Of a stretch of DNA of 5,872 nucleotides, positions 1-5,704 are shown in pieces. Origin of the DNA: CAVZKK01 sp964573475. Lineage in GTDB: Archaea > Thermoproteota > Bathyarchaeia > Bathyarchaeales > Bathycorpusculaceae. The notes under the pieces are model-generated. The model saw only the letters and a program-made list of their open reading frames with translations, was not told the DNA's origin and did no database searches. The DNA is taken from assembly GCA_964573475.1 (NCBI GenBank), contig CAZNJT010000084.1, positions 1 through 5,872 on the forward strand. Reading direction: 5' to 3'. The first letter of the stretch is position 1; each line of letters starts with the position of its first letter. The position numbers and the translations under genes are program-made.

Positions 1-243
1 GAGCTTTTGGAGCCTATTGGCAGTGATAGTCCGGTTGCCAGGTTTCTTGAAAGCCGTGGAGAAGGCATTCACCACGTTGCGGTGAAGGTTAATGATATTG
101 AGGCAGTTTTGACTGAGCTTAAGAGCAAAGGCGTAACATTGATTGATGATAAGCCTAGAGCTGGCGCTGAGGGCGCAAAGATTGCCTTTGTTCATCCGAA
201 GAGCACGAAAGGCGTGCTTTTGGAGCTTGTTGAAAGGCCGTAG
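1..243 (+). CDS. mce: Methylmalonyl-CoA epimerase, C-terminal part (5' end outside window)
   Basis: Interconverts (S)- and (R)-methylmalonyl-CoA, the step between propionyl-CoA carboxylase and methylmalonyl-CoA mutase. It is a cytoplasmic metal-dependent enzyme of the vicinal oxygen chelate (glyoxalase) superfamily. The frame is open from base 1 and gives 80 residues. Family marks, in order, are ELLEPIG at the left edge, the linker SPVARFLESRGEGIHH (11-25), and the closing block AKIAFVHPKS...GVLLELVE (59-78). His24/25 and Glu75 lie where the family has metal ligands, and the edge Glu1 may be another. Full-length relatives are about 130-145 residues, so roughly the first 50-60 are missing to the left. 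An internal TTG at base 7 is not a real start, because conserved family sequence runs up to the edge. The stop lies 8 bp before the biotin ligase start, which suggests one transcript. The assignment is secure from the conserved blocks. Confidence 0.93.
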   Translation, partial: ELLEPIGSDSPVARFLESRGEGIHHVAVKVNDIEAVLTELKSKGVTLIDDKPRAGAEGAKIAFVHPKSTKGVLLELVERP

Positions 244-251
244 GTTTGTCA

Positions 252-1043
252 ATGAAGATGAATATGGATAGGCTTCAGGAAGGCTTACGCACTAAGCGTT
301 TTGGTAGGAACATTCTTTTTTTGCGTGAGGTTGGTTCTACGAATGATTTGGCTAAAGAGTTGGCTGGTTATGGGGCTGTTGAAGGAACGGTTGTTGTTGC
401 GGAAACTCAGACGGTTGGGCGTGGAAGGCTTGATAGAGCGTGGGTTTCGCCTGTTGGTGGTTTGTGGTTTTCTGTTGTTCTTAGGCCTAAGGTTCGTGCG
501 GGTGAGGCTGTTAGGCTTGTGTTTGTGGCTGGTTTGGCTGTGGCTGAGGTTTTGCGTGAACTGTATGGGGTGAGGGTGGAGACTAAGTGGCCTAATGATG
601 TGCTGGTGAAGGGACGAAAAGTTTGCGGCATACTCACAGAAATGAACACGACAGGCGAAAAAGTCAACTATGTCATAGTAGGGGTCGGAGTTAACGCGAA
701 CTTTGATGTGAAAAAGGCTTTTCCAGAAGATTTGAAAACGGTTGCTACTTCGCTTGAAAATGAGCTTGGCAGAAAAGTTAGGTTAGAAGAATTGTTTAGG
801 GCTTTGCTTGAGAAGCTGGAAAACATTTATGCTTTGTTTTTGAAAGAAGGTTTTGGTCCAGTTCTGGGGAAATGGAAAACGTATGCGGGCTTTTTAGGCT
901 GCCAAGTGGAAGTGGCAAGTGGAATCGAAAAGTGGGTTGGTCTTGCATTGGATGTTGAGAATGATGGCGCTTTGATTATGAGGTTGGAAGATGGAACAGT
1001 AAAACGTGTTTTCGTTGGGGATGCTACTCTGCGGTCAAGATGA
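252..1043 (+). CDS. birA: Biotin-[acetyl-CoA-carboxylase] ligase, monofunctional (BirA/BPL)
   Basis: Activates biotin with ATP to biotinyl-AMP and attaches it to the acceptor lysine of a biotin carrier protein. Numbering from ATG 252 gives 263 residues. The catalytic domain shows STND (29-32), the biotinyl-AMP loop GRGRLDRAW (56-64) followed by SPVGGLWFS (66-74), KWPNDVLV (112-119) with KVCGILTE (123-130), and VGVGVNANF (143-151). A small C-terminal SH3-like domain follows at about 214-263. There is no N-terminal helix-turn-helix, so the protein is unlikely to act as a biotin repressor as E. coli BirA does. A TTG start at 246 is possible, as are ATGs at 258 and 264. ATG 252 is chosen because it is the first ATG and has a weak AGGT 6 nt upstream. 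The gene lies 8 bp behind the epimerase, in the same pathway context as the biotin-dependent carboxyltransferase downstream. Its 5' half is very G+T-rich and shifts near base 600. It converges on the nitroreductase gene with a 10-bp gap. Confidence 0.94.
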   Translation: MKMNMDRLQEGLRTKRFGRNILFLREVGSTNDLAKELAGYGAVEGTVVVAETQTVGRGRLDRAWVSPVGGLWFSVVLRPKVRAGEAVRLVFVAGLAVAEVLRELYGVRVETKWPNDVLVKGRKVCGILTEMNTTGEKVNYVIVGVGVNANFDVKKAFPEDLKTVATSLENELGRKVRLEELFRALLEKLENIYALFLKEGFGPVLGKWKTYAGFLGCQVEVASGIEKWVGLALDVENDGALIMRLEDGTVKRVFVGDATLRSR

Positions 1044-1053
1044 GCGGTTATTT

Positions 1054-1827
1054 TCATTTCGTTCTTTTTCCTGTGATATAGAAGCCTCGTTTTTCGAGTT
1101 GTTCGAGCAGTTCTTTTGGTTCCGGGTGCCATTGTCCCCATTTTCTGCAGATGTGTTCTGTCCAGCTGTAATTGTCATATGTGAATGTTTCTTTGCGGTC
1201 TCCCTCCAACGGTATTTTTGCGTTCATTTTGCGATAGTAGTCTTGGGCAAGATAGCCCTCATCCATCTGTTTCATGGCTTTCGAAATTGTTTCTTCGTCT
1301 AGTTCGGAGTATTTGTCTTCGAATAGGGTGAATTCCATGGGATAGCGTGGTCTTGGCTGTGGGTCTTCAGTGGGGTAGCCCATTGCTAGCTGTACGAGCG
1401 GGAAGACTCTTTTGGGCAGGTTGTATTCTTCTGCGATTTTGTCTGCGCGGTACATGGCACTTCCGAGGAAGCAACTTCCAAGTCCAAGGCTTCTTGCTGC
1501 GACAACCATGTTCTCAGCCATTAAAGCAGCGTCTTGAATACCAAAGAACAATAGCGTTAAGTCGCTTGTGACTAGTTTCCAGTTTCTTTTCGCCATTATC
1601 AGTTCGAACTTATGTGAATCAACGCAAATTGTGAATAATAGTGGAGCTTTGAAAGGGTTGCGTTTTTTGTTTCGTGACAGTAGCACACTATAGTATTGGG
1701 AAGCGAACGGCGCCTGTTGCCCTACTCTGACAATTGTTTCTATCACTTCGTCTGAAGGCGTTTCGTTTGTGTATTTTCGGATTGATCTGTGATTGAGCAT
1801 GGTTTGAATAATGGGATTGAGTTTCAT
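1054..1827 (-). CDS. Nitroreductase-family FMN-dependent oxidoreductase
   Basis: A cytoplasmic flavoprotein of the nitroreductase fold, expected to bind FMN and use NAD(P)H to reduce nitro compounds, quinones or flavins. The actual substrate cannot be read from sequence. In the 257 residues, HRSIRKY (13-19) is the usual N-terminal FMN-phosphate motif, and QQAPFASQ (37-44) stands in the second FMN loop. AENMVVAARSLGLGSCFLG (104-122) is the conserved helix and glycine-rich turn, and MGYP (149-152) with PRPRYP (158-163) closes the core. A charged tail of about 85 residues follows, with SWTEHICRKWGQW (221-233). It is longer than in minimal family members and resembles the extended tails of some archaeal and clostridial relatives. 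The start codon at 1825-1827 lies about 40 bp downstream of a TATA-like element, which fits a short leader. The ribosome-binding site is weak (GATGATG). It diverges from the GNAT gene and converges on birA. Confidence 0.88.
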   Translation of the reverse strand: MKLNPIIQTMLNHRSIRKYTNETPSDEVIETIVRVGQQAPFASQYYSVLLSRNKKRNPFKAPLLFTICVDSHKFELIMAKRNWKLVTSDLTLLFFGIQDAALMAENMVVAARSLGLGSCFLGSAMYRADKIAEEYNLPKRVFPLVQLAMGYPTEDPQPRPRYPMEFTLFEDKYSELDEETISKAMKQMDEGYLAQDYYRKMNAKIPLEGDRKETFTYDNYSWTEHICRKWGQWHPEPKELLEQLEKRGFYITGKRTK

Positions 1828-1864
1828 GGCATCATCTTCTTTACGCTTAAATCCAAGATTCTGT

Positions 1865-1873
1865 TAATATATA
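1865..1873. promoter_or_regulatory. Shared TATA-like element for the divergent nitroreductase and GNAT genes
   Basis: An AT-only stretch, AATATATAA, lies between the two divergent genes and reads as a TATA box in either direction (TTATATATT on the minus strand). For the minus-strand gene it is about 42 bp before the start codon, giving a predicted leader of about 16 nt. For the plus-strand gene it is about 54 bp before GTG 1923, giving a leader of about 28 nt that includes the ribosome-binding site. Both spacings fit archaeal promoters, where transcription starts about 25 bp downstream of the TATA box. No clear BRE can be named. Confidence 0.5.
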
Positions 1874-1891
1874 ACTTTCTTTTGAGAAAGT
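1874..1891. promoter_or_regulatory. Perfect 7-bp-arm palindrome abutting the TATA element; candidate operator
   Basis: ACTTTCT, four centre bases TTTG, then AGAAAGT form a perfect inverted repeat. It begins directly after the TATA-like element. For the GNAT gene it covers the zone just before the predicted transcription start. For the nitroreductase gene it covers the BRE/upstream side of the TATA box. A dimeric repressor bound here could block both promoters. As RNA it would be a weak A-T-rich hairpin, so a DNA-level role is more likely. No regulator gene is adjacent in the window. Confidence 0.45.
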
Positions 1892-1910
1892 GATAGAGTA
1901 TGTTTTTGGC

Positions 1911-1918
1911 GGGGGTGA
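1911..1918 (+). promoter_or_regulatory. Strong ribosome-binding site that decides the GNAT start
   Basis: GGGGGTGA matches the archaeal anti-Shine-Dalgarno core and lies 4 nt before GTG 1923. The upstream in-frame GTG at 1890 has no comparable site. It also sits inside the palindrome and too close to the TATA element, so it would lie upstream of the predicted transcript start. Confidence 0.65.
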
Positions 1919-1922
1919 GCTT

Positions 1923-2450
1923 GTGAAATTTGTTGTAGGTTGTGACTTTGACGAGTTCAAGAGATACTTGAGAAGAATTGGGCTGTATACAGAAGAGGGA
2001 GAGCTTGAGAAGTTAGAAACTTTGCTCATGAACAAACTGCTTAACCTTATTGTCTGGAGAGAGAATGGTGAGATTATTGGTCATGCGATTTGGCATGAAA
2101 CTAATACTGAGGAGCATAGAAAGGGCGATCCTAGAGACAAAGAGGATAGAAAGATATTAGAGAAGCTTCTTGGTGGGAAGAAGGATTTCGTTGAGCTTCA
2201 TGAAGTTTGGCTGACGGAAGAGCACAGAGGAAAAGGTTATGGGAAGAGGTTCTTTGAGTTCTTTGAAGAGTTCATTAGGAACAGGGGCTATGAGTCAATA
2301 ATTTATTATGCATATCATCCTGCTGCAATAGCTATATGTCGTCAGCGCGGATATCAAGAAGCCTACGGAATTGAGGAAACAGGACCGAGAGGTGAAGTGG
2401 AAACGTGTTATGTATTTTACCTTTCGCTTAAAAAGAACTTGAAAGGGTAA
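1923..2450 (+). CDS. GNAT-family N-acetyltransferase
   Basis: A cytoplasmic acetyl-CoA-dependent transferase of the GNAT superfamily with unknown acceptor. Numbering from GTG 1923 gives 175 residues, normal for a single GNAT domain. The core is visible as beta-strand LNLIVWRENGEIIGHAIWH (40-58), then VELHEVWLTEEHRGKGYG (90-107). Its R/Q-x-x-G-x-G/A signature (RGKGYG, 102-107) binds the acetyl-CoA pyrophosphate. A helix FFEFFEEFI and the motif-B region YHPAAIAICRQRGYQEAY (131-148) follow, and the protein ends on strand CYVFYLSL. A highly charged insert, about 60-88 (EEHRKGDPRDKEDRKILEKLL), lies before motif A and is somewhat longer than usual. It may shape the acceptor pocket. The upstream GTG at 1890 would add 11 residues but is disfavoured by ribosome-binding-site and promoter position. 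The gene shares its upstream region with the nitroreductase gene, so the two may be co-regulated. Confidence 0.86.
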   Translation: MKFVVGCDFDEFKRYLRRIGLYTEEGELEKLETLLMNKLLNLIVWRENGEIIGHAIWHETNTEEHRKGDPRDKEDRKILEKLLGGKKDFVELHEVWLTEEHRGKGYGKRFFEFFEEFIRNRGYESIIYYAYHPAAIAICRQRGYQEAYGIEETGPRGEVETCYVFYLSLKKNLKG

Positions 2451-2452
2451 TA

Positions 2453-2473
2453 TATACATAAATTTTGTGTATA
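2453..2473. repeat. Imperfect 21-bp palindrome overlapping an AT-rich TATA-like run
   Basis: Starting three bases after the GNAT stop, outer arms TATACA and TGTATA, with inner AAA and TTT, form an imperfect palindrome. The arms have one mismatched pair. The left arm merges with TAATATATAC (2449-2458), which could be a TATA box. It may be an operator at a distal promoter for the carboxyltransferase gene, giving a leader of about 120 nt, or simply AT-rich 3' flank of the GNAT gene. The symmetry is plain, but the function is a guess. Confidence 0.3.
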
Positions 2474-2488
2474 CAAATAGAAAAGTGG

Positions 2489-2519
2489 GATTTGCGTTTC
2501 GCATCGTTAATCATTTTTT
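2489..2519 (+). terminator. Possible weak terminator after the GNAT gene
   Basis: A small hairpin can form: GAT plus GCG pair with CGC plus ATC across a TTT loop, with a two-base bulge in the left arm. Six T residues follow at 2514-2519. Archaeal termination relies mainly on T-runs, so the T6 is the better part of the evidence. The hairpin is short and the spacing to the T-run is loose. Confidence 0.25.
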
Positions 2520-2555
2520 GCCATCTGAATAATAGCACACGTTTTCCATAGGTTC

Positions 2556-2594
2556 TAAATATTCGGTGAAGTAATATACTCATCAATTTGAGGG
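2556..2594 (+). promoter_or_regulatory. Candidate promoter and ribosome-binding site of the carboxyltransferase gene
   Basis: TAAATATT (2556-2563) is a TATA-like element that would start transcription near 2585. GAGGG (2590-2594) lies 7 nt before ATG 2602 and is a good ribosome-binding site that supports this start. A second AT-rich run, TAATATA (2572-2578), would give a leaderless transcript and fits less well with a ribosome-binding site being present. The 151-bp gap upstream indicates that this gene has its own promoter. Confidence 0.45.
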
Positions 2595-2601
2595 AATAAT
2601 A

Positions 2602-4170
2602 ATGACAGCTATAAAAGAGCCTAGTGTTGATGAGAAGATTAAGCGTTTAAGAGAGTTAAGCGAACAAGCCAAACTTGGCGGAGGACAGAAACGAATCGAG
2701 GAACAACACGCCAAAGGAAAATTGACAGCAAGAGAGCGCATTGAGCTTTTATTAGACCCGGGCAGTTTTAACGAACTCGACCAGTTTGTTGTGCACCAGT
2801 GCACAGAATTCGGCATAGCTGACCGTAAAATCCTAGGTGATGGCGTCGTAACAGGCTACGGTACAATAGACGGCAGACTCGTCTACGTGTTCTCTCAAGA
2901 CTTCACGGTCTTCGGCGGTTCACTAGGCGAAATGTTCGCAAAAAAAGTCTGCAAGTTAATGGATTTAGCGCTAAAAACAGGTGCTCCAGTAATAGGCTTA
3001 AACGATTCAGGCGGAGCACGCATACAAGAAGGCGTGGCAAGCCTCGCAGGCTACGGTGACATATTCTTCCGAAACGTTATAACCTCAGGCGTCATCCCGC
3101 AAATAAGCGCAATAATGGGACCGTGCGCAGGCGGAGCCGTCTACTCGCCAGCCCTAACCGACTTCATAATCATGGTGGACAAGACAAGCCACATGTTCAT
3201 CACAGGCCCAGACGTAGTCAAAGCCGCACTGGGACAAGAAGTAACATTCGAAGAACTTGGCGGAGCAATGGTGCATAGCCAAACAAGCGGCGTCGCGCAT
3301 TTCATTGCAAAAGATGAGCAGCACTGTATTCAAATTATCAAAAAGCTTCTAAGCTATTTGCCAAGCAACTACTTGGAAGACCCGCCAGCCATAGAGCCAA
3401 CAGACGACCCGAATCGAACAGACGAAACCCTAGTACGCATACTTCCAGACGACCCAGACAAACCCTACGACGTAAAAGAAATCATAACGCGCGTAGTTGA
3501 CAACGGCGAATTCTTCGAAATTCAGCCACTCTGGGCACAAAACATCGTAATAGGCTTCGCACGCCTAAACGGCAAAACCATAGGCATAGTAGCCAACCAA
3601 CCCGCACACTACGCAGGCGCATTAGACATAAACAGCAGCATGAAAGCAGGAAGATTCATACGCTTCTGCGACTGCTTCAACATCCCAATAATCACATTCG
3701 TAGACGTCCCAGGCTTCCTTCCAGGCCTAGAGCAAGAACATGGCGGCATAATAAAACACGGTTCCAAATTGCTATACGCCTATTGCGAGGCAACAGTGCC
3801 AAAAGTCACCGTAATACTCCGCAAAGATTATGGCGGCGCTTACGACGTGATGGGCAGCAAACACAGCGGAGCAGACTTAAACTACGCTTGGCCAACAGCC
3901 GAAATCGCCGTAATGGGACCGCACGGAGCAATAAACATAATCTTCAGAAAAGAAATAGCCGAAGCCAAAGACCCAGAACAGAAACGAACAGAACTTGTAA
4001 GCGAATACCGCCAAAAATTTGCAAGTCCCTACATAGCTGCACAGAAAGGCTACATAGACGAAGTAATCGAACCAGCAGAAACCAGACCCAAGCTTATCAG
4101 CGCATTAGAAAGCCTAACCACAAAACGCGAACCAAGACCAACAAGAAAACATGGAAATGTGCCGTTATAA
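2602..4170 (+). CDS. pccB: Propionyl-CoA/acyl-CoA carboxylase, carboxyltransferase (beta) subunit
   Basis: Transfers CO2 from carboxybiotin on the carrier protein to propionyl-CoA (and often acetyl-CoA), forming (S)-methylmalonyl-CoA. The 522 residues match the full length of this family, whose members assemble as cytoplasmic hexamers. Conserved blocks in order are GGGQKRIEEQHAKGKLTARER (26-46), FSQDFTVFGGSLGE (97-110) and GLNDSGGARIQEGV (132-145). Next are IMGPCAGGAVYSPALTDF (171-188) with an oxyanion glycine pair, FVDVPGFLPG (366-375) and YGGAYDVMGSKH (410-421). The end RKHGNVPL resembles the ends of animal PCCB proteins. Asp415 in the AYDVMG motif is the residue type linked to propionyl-CoA preference in studied actinobacterial enzymes. 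The alpha subunit of a sodium-pumping methylmalonyl-CoA decarboxylase, or a transcarboxylase subunit, is closely related and cannot be excluded, because no biotin carboxylase gene is visible. Most of the gene after about 2750 is strongly A+C-rich. The next gene starts 6-15 bp after the stop. Confidence 0.92.
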   Translation: MTAIKEPSVDEKIKRLRELSEQAKLGGGQKRIEEQHAKGKLTARERIELLLDPGSFNELDQFVVHQCTEFGIADRKILGDGVVTGYGTIDGRLVYVFSQDFTVFGGSLGEMFAKKVCKLMDLALKTGAPVIGLNDSGGARIQEGVASLAGYGDIFFRNVITSGVIPQISAIMGPCAGGAVYSPALTDFIIMVDKTSHMFITGPDVVKAALGQEVTFEELGGAMVHSQTSGVAHFIAKDEQHCIQIIKKLLSYLPSNYLEDPPAIEPTDDPNRTDETLVRILPDDPDKPYDVKEIITRVVDNGEFFEIQPLWAQNIVIGFARLNGKTIGIVANQPAHYAGALDINSSMKAGRFIRFCDCFNIPIITFVDVPGFLPGLEQEHGGIIKHGSKLLYAYCEATVPKVTVILRKDYGGAYDVMGSKHSGADLNYAWPTAEIAVMGPHGAINIIFRKEIAEAKDPEQKRTELVSEYRQKFASPYIAAQKGYIDEVIEPAETRPKLISALESLTTKREPRPTRKHGNVPL

Positions 4171-4176
4171 GGTGTA

Positions 4177-4860
4177 GTGTCTGTTATGGACGATAAAAAG
4201 ATTCTTGTTTCCGATTCTCTGCAGGAAACGCTTTGGCGTTTGGAAGAAGTGCGTAAAGCCTTCAGGAGAAAATCTGATATATATGTTAAAGAAGCGCTGG
4301 AATGGGTTCTATCAAGACAAGGATTGGAGGGCTCTTATCATAATCTATTCTTGCCAACAAGCCAAGACCTTACTCAAGGAGTGCATCTACCCACAGGCGA
4401 ACACATAAAAACCAACGCAGCCACGCGGCATATTCTAGGCGAAGAGGCACTTCGAACCTTAATTGTTTGGAACCTTGAATCATCCAAACCCGTCAAAGAA
4501 GCAACTAAAGGCTTCAATCAAATCATAGAAATAGGAGGCAAAAATGGAAGCTATTGCTGCTACAATTGCACAATAGCCTTTCTTCGAACGCTTGCAGTCA
4601 CCAAAACCGATGCAAGAGACGAAATACTTGATAAAGGCTTGGACAAAATAAAGAAGGCACAATCGTCTGATGGACGGTGGCGTGGTTTTCCCTTCTATTA
4701 CACATTGCTTTTCCTATCCGAACTTGATTCACCATATGCAAAAAATGAACTGAAACACGCTAAAAAAGCTGCGGAAAGGCTTTTGAAACACTATAGCGGT
4801 AGCGATAGAATATCTCTCTTCCGACGGCTAGCATTAAAGGCAGCATCAAACGTTATTTAA
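4177..4860 (+). CDS. Uncharacterised small protein with squalene-cyclase/prenyltransferase-like alpha-alpha repeats
   Basis: I do not recognise a named family. The 227 residues are mostly helical, with no signal peptide or membrane segment. Three places show the Q-x3-G-x-W/Y pattern of QW repeats found in squalene cyclases and other alpha/alpha-toroid proteins. They are Q48...G52-x-Y54 after ALEWVLSR, G124-x-Y126 after FNQIIEIGG (weaker, no Gln in register), and Q162...G166-x-W168 after GLDKIKKA. Each is followed by a helix such as YYTLLFLSELDS (174-185). Full cyclases are about 600 residues or more and carry a DxDD acid motif. This protein has neither, so cyclase activity is unlikely, and a binding or scaffold role is an inference. 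YCCYNC (126-131) is a compact cysteine cluster. GTG 4177 has GGTG only 2 nt upstream. ATG 4186 (224 residues) has it 11 nt upstream. Both are possible. The gene follows the carboxyltransferase stop by 6 or 15 bp, so co-transcription is likely. Confidence 0.7.
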   Translation: MSVMDDKKILVSDSLQETLWRLEEVRKAFRRKSDIYVKEALEWVLSRQGLEGSYHNLFLPTSQDLTQGVHLPTGEHIKTNAATRHILGEEALRTLIVWNLESSKPVKEATKGFNQIIEIGGKNGSYCCYNCTIAFLRTLAVTKTDARDEILDKGLDKIKKAQSSDGRWRGFPFYYTLLFLSELDSPYAKNELKHAKKAAERLLKHYSGSDRISLFRRLALKAASNVI

Positions 4861-4881
4861 CAACAAAACAATCGATAATAT

Positions 4882-4885
4882 GGTG
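4882..4885 (+). promoter_or_regulatory. Ribosome-binding site that decides the nucleotidyltransferase start
   Basis: GGTG lies 5 nt before ATG 4891. The in-frame GTG at 4885 overlaps this site and so is an unlikely start. The 30 bp between the genes also hold GATAATAT (4874-4881), too close to the start to act as its TATA box for a leadered transcript. Confidence 0.5.
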
Positions 4886-4890
4886 TGCTG

Positions 4891-5688
4891 ATGACAGACA
4901 AAGCAAAGTTAACTCGAAAACAGATAATTAAGGCGCTAGTAGAAGCCTCAAAACCACTTGATTATGTCCACGCCTTCTATGAGGGAGGCGCTGCAGCCTT
5001 TAACCGCGTCGACGAATGGTCCGACCTAGACCTTTACTTAGTTGTAGATGACGAAAAAGTGAATGAGACATTTCTTATCGTCGAAAAAACTTTGAAGTCG
5101 CTATCTCCCATCAAACAGAAGATTGATTTGCCACAAACCCCGTGGCCGGGTGTTTCTCAGGCTTTTTACAGACTGAAAGACGCAAACGAGTATCTTATCA
5201 TTGACCTTTGTGTTTTGAAGCTCAGCAGTTCAGAAAAGTTCCTAGAGCCAGAGATACATGGTAACGTTGTATTTTACTTCAACAAATCTGGCAAGGTTAA
5301 GCCTCTGCAATTTGACAGCGAAGCGCTGGTCAAGAAAGTGCATGAAAGATTGGATAGGTTGCAGGCAAGATTCGACATGTTCAACAACTTTGTACAGAAG
5401 GAGATCAACAGAGACCATCTTCTCGAAGCCATAGATCTTTATCATGGTGTTACTCTTGCTGGACTAGTTGAAGTTTTGCGAATTAAGTACAACCCTATAC
5501 ATTACAATTTCAAGATGCAATACATACATCACGAACTTCCATCTGAAGTAATCGAGAAACTTGAGCATCTCTATTTCGTCAAGGACGCGAAGGATCTGCA
5601 AGAAAAATACCACGAGGCAATTAAGTGGTTTAATAGGACAATGCAGGAGATCAATCAAAAAGAGATGGAAAGGCTAATAGGAACATGA
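4891..5688 (+). CDS. Nucleotidyltransferase-domain protein (antibiotic adenylyltransferase-like), substrate unknown
   Basis: The N-terminal half carries the DNA polymerase beta-type nucleotidyltransferase signature. A Gly-Gly (32-33) after helix and strand is followed by VDEWSDLDLYLVV (40-52) with metal-binding Asp45 and Asp47. A third acidic residue is at Asp105 in YLIIDLCVL (101-109). The remainder, about 145-265, is an all-helical region (EALVKKVHERLDRLQARF, DHLLEAIDLYHGV, EKYHEAIKWFNRTMQEI). The layout is a catalytic domain plus helical substrate domain, as in aminoglycoside or lincosamide adenylyltransferases, and at 265 residues the size also fits. I infer transfer of AMP from ATP to a small molecule or protein. 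Antibiotic resistance should not be assumed, because such genes are common in archaea without known resistance roles. The gene follows its neighbour by 30 bp and may share the carboxyltransferase transcript. It converges on the DNA-repair gene with a 16-bp gap. Confidence 0.78.
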   Translation: MTDKAKLTRKQIIKALVEASKPLDYVHAFYEGGAAAFNRVDEWSDLDLYLVVDDEKVNETFLIVEKTLKSLSPIKQKIDLPQTPWPGVSQAFYRLKDANEYLIIDLCVLKLSSSEKFLEPEIHGNVVFYFNKSGKVKPLQFDSEALVKKVHERLDRLQARFDMFNNFVQKEINRDHLLEAIDLYHGVTLAGLVEVLRIKYNPIHYNFKMQYIHHELPSEVIEKLEHLYFVKDAKDLQEKYHEAIKWFNRTMQEINQKEMERLIGT

Positions 5689-5704
5689 TCGGGTTTTGCG
5701 CGCG

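Noticed and set aside
407..667. Minus-strand open frame inside birA
   Set aside because: It lies antisense to the catalytic core of the biotin ligase, and its Thr/Ser/Pro-rich product has no motif. It follows from the G+T skew of the sense strand.
1006..1302. Plus-strand open frame opposite the nitroreductase gene
   Set aside because: It lies antisense to a well-supported protein, has a Phe/Cys-rich product with no recognisable motif, and has no ribosome-binding site.
1890..1922. Upstream GTG start for the GNAT gene
   Set aside because: It lies inside the palindrome, about 21 bp from the TATA centre and therefore upstream of the expected transcript start, and it has no ribosome-binding site. 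GTG 1923 has a strong one.
3783..4196. Open frame of 137 codons overlapping the end of the carboxyltransferase gene
   Set aside because: It is out of frame with a clear family match, and its Arg/Lys/Thr/Asn-rich product is what the A+C-rich composition of this gene produces by chance.
4177..5688. Toxin-antitoxin or defence operon made of the repeat protein and the nucleotidyltransferase
   Set aside because: The first protein looks like alpha/alpha-toroid repeats and not a HEPN partner or effector. The nucleotidyltransferase is about twice the size of MNT antitoxins. No nuclease, protease or membrane effector is present.
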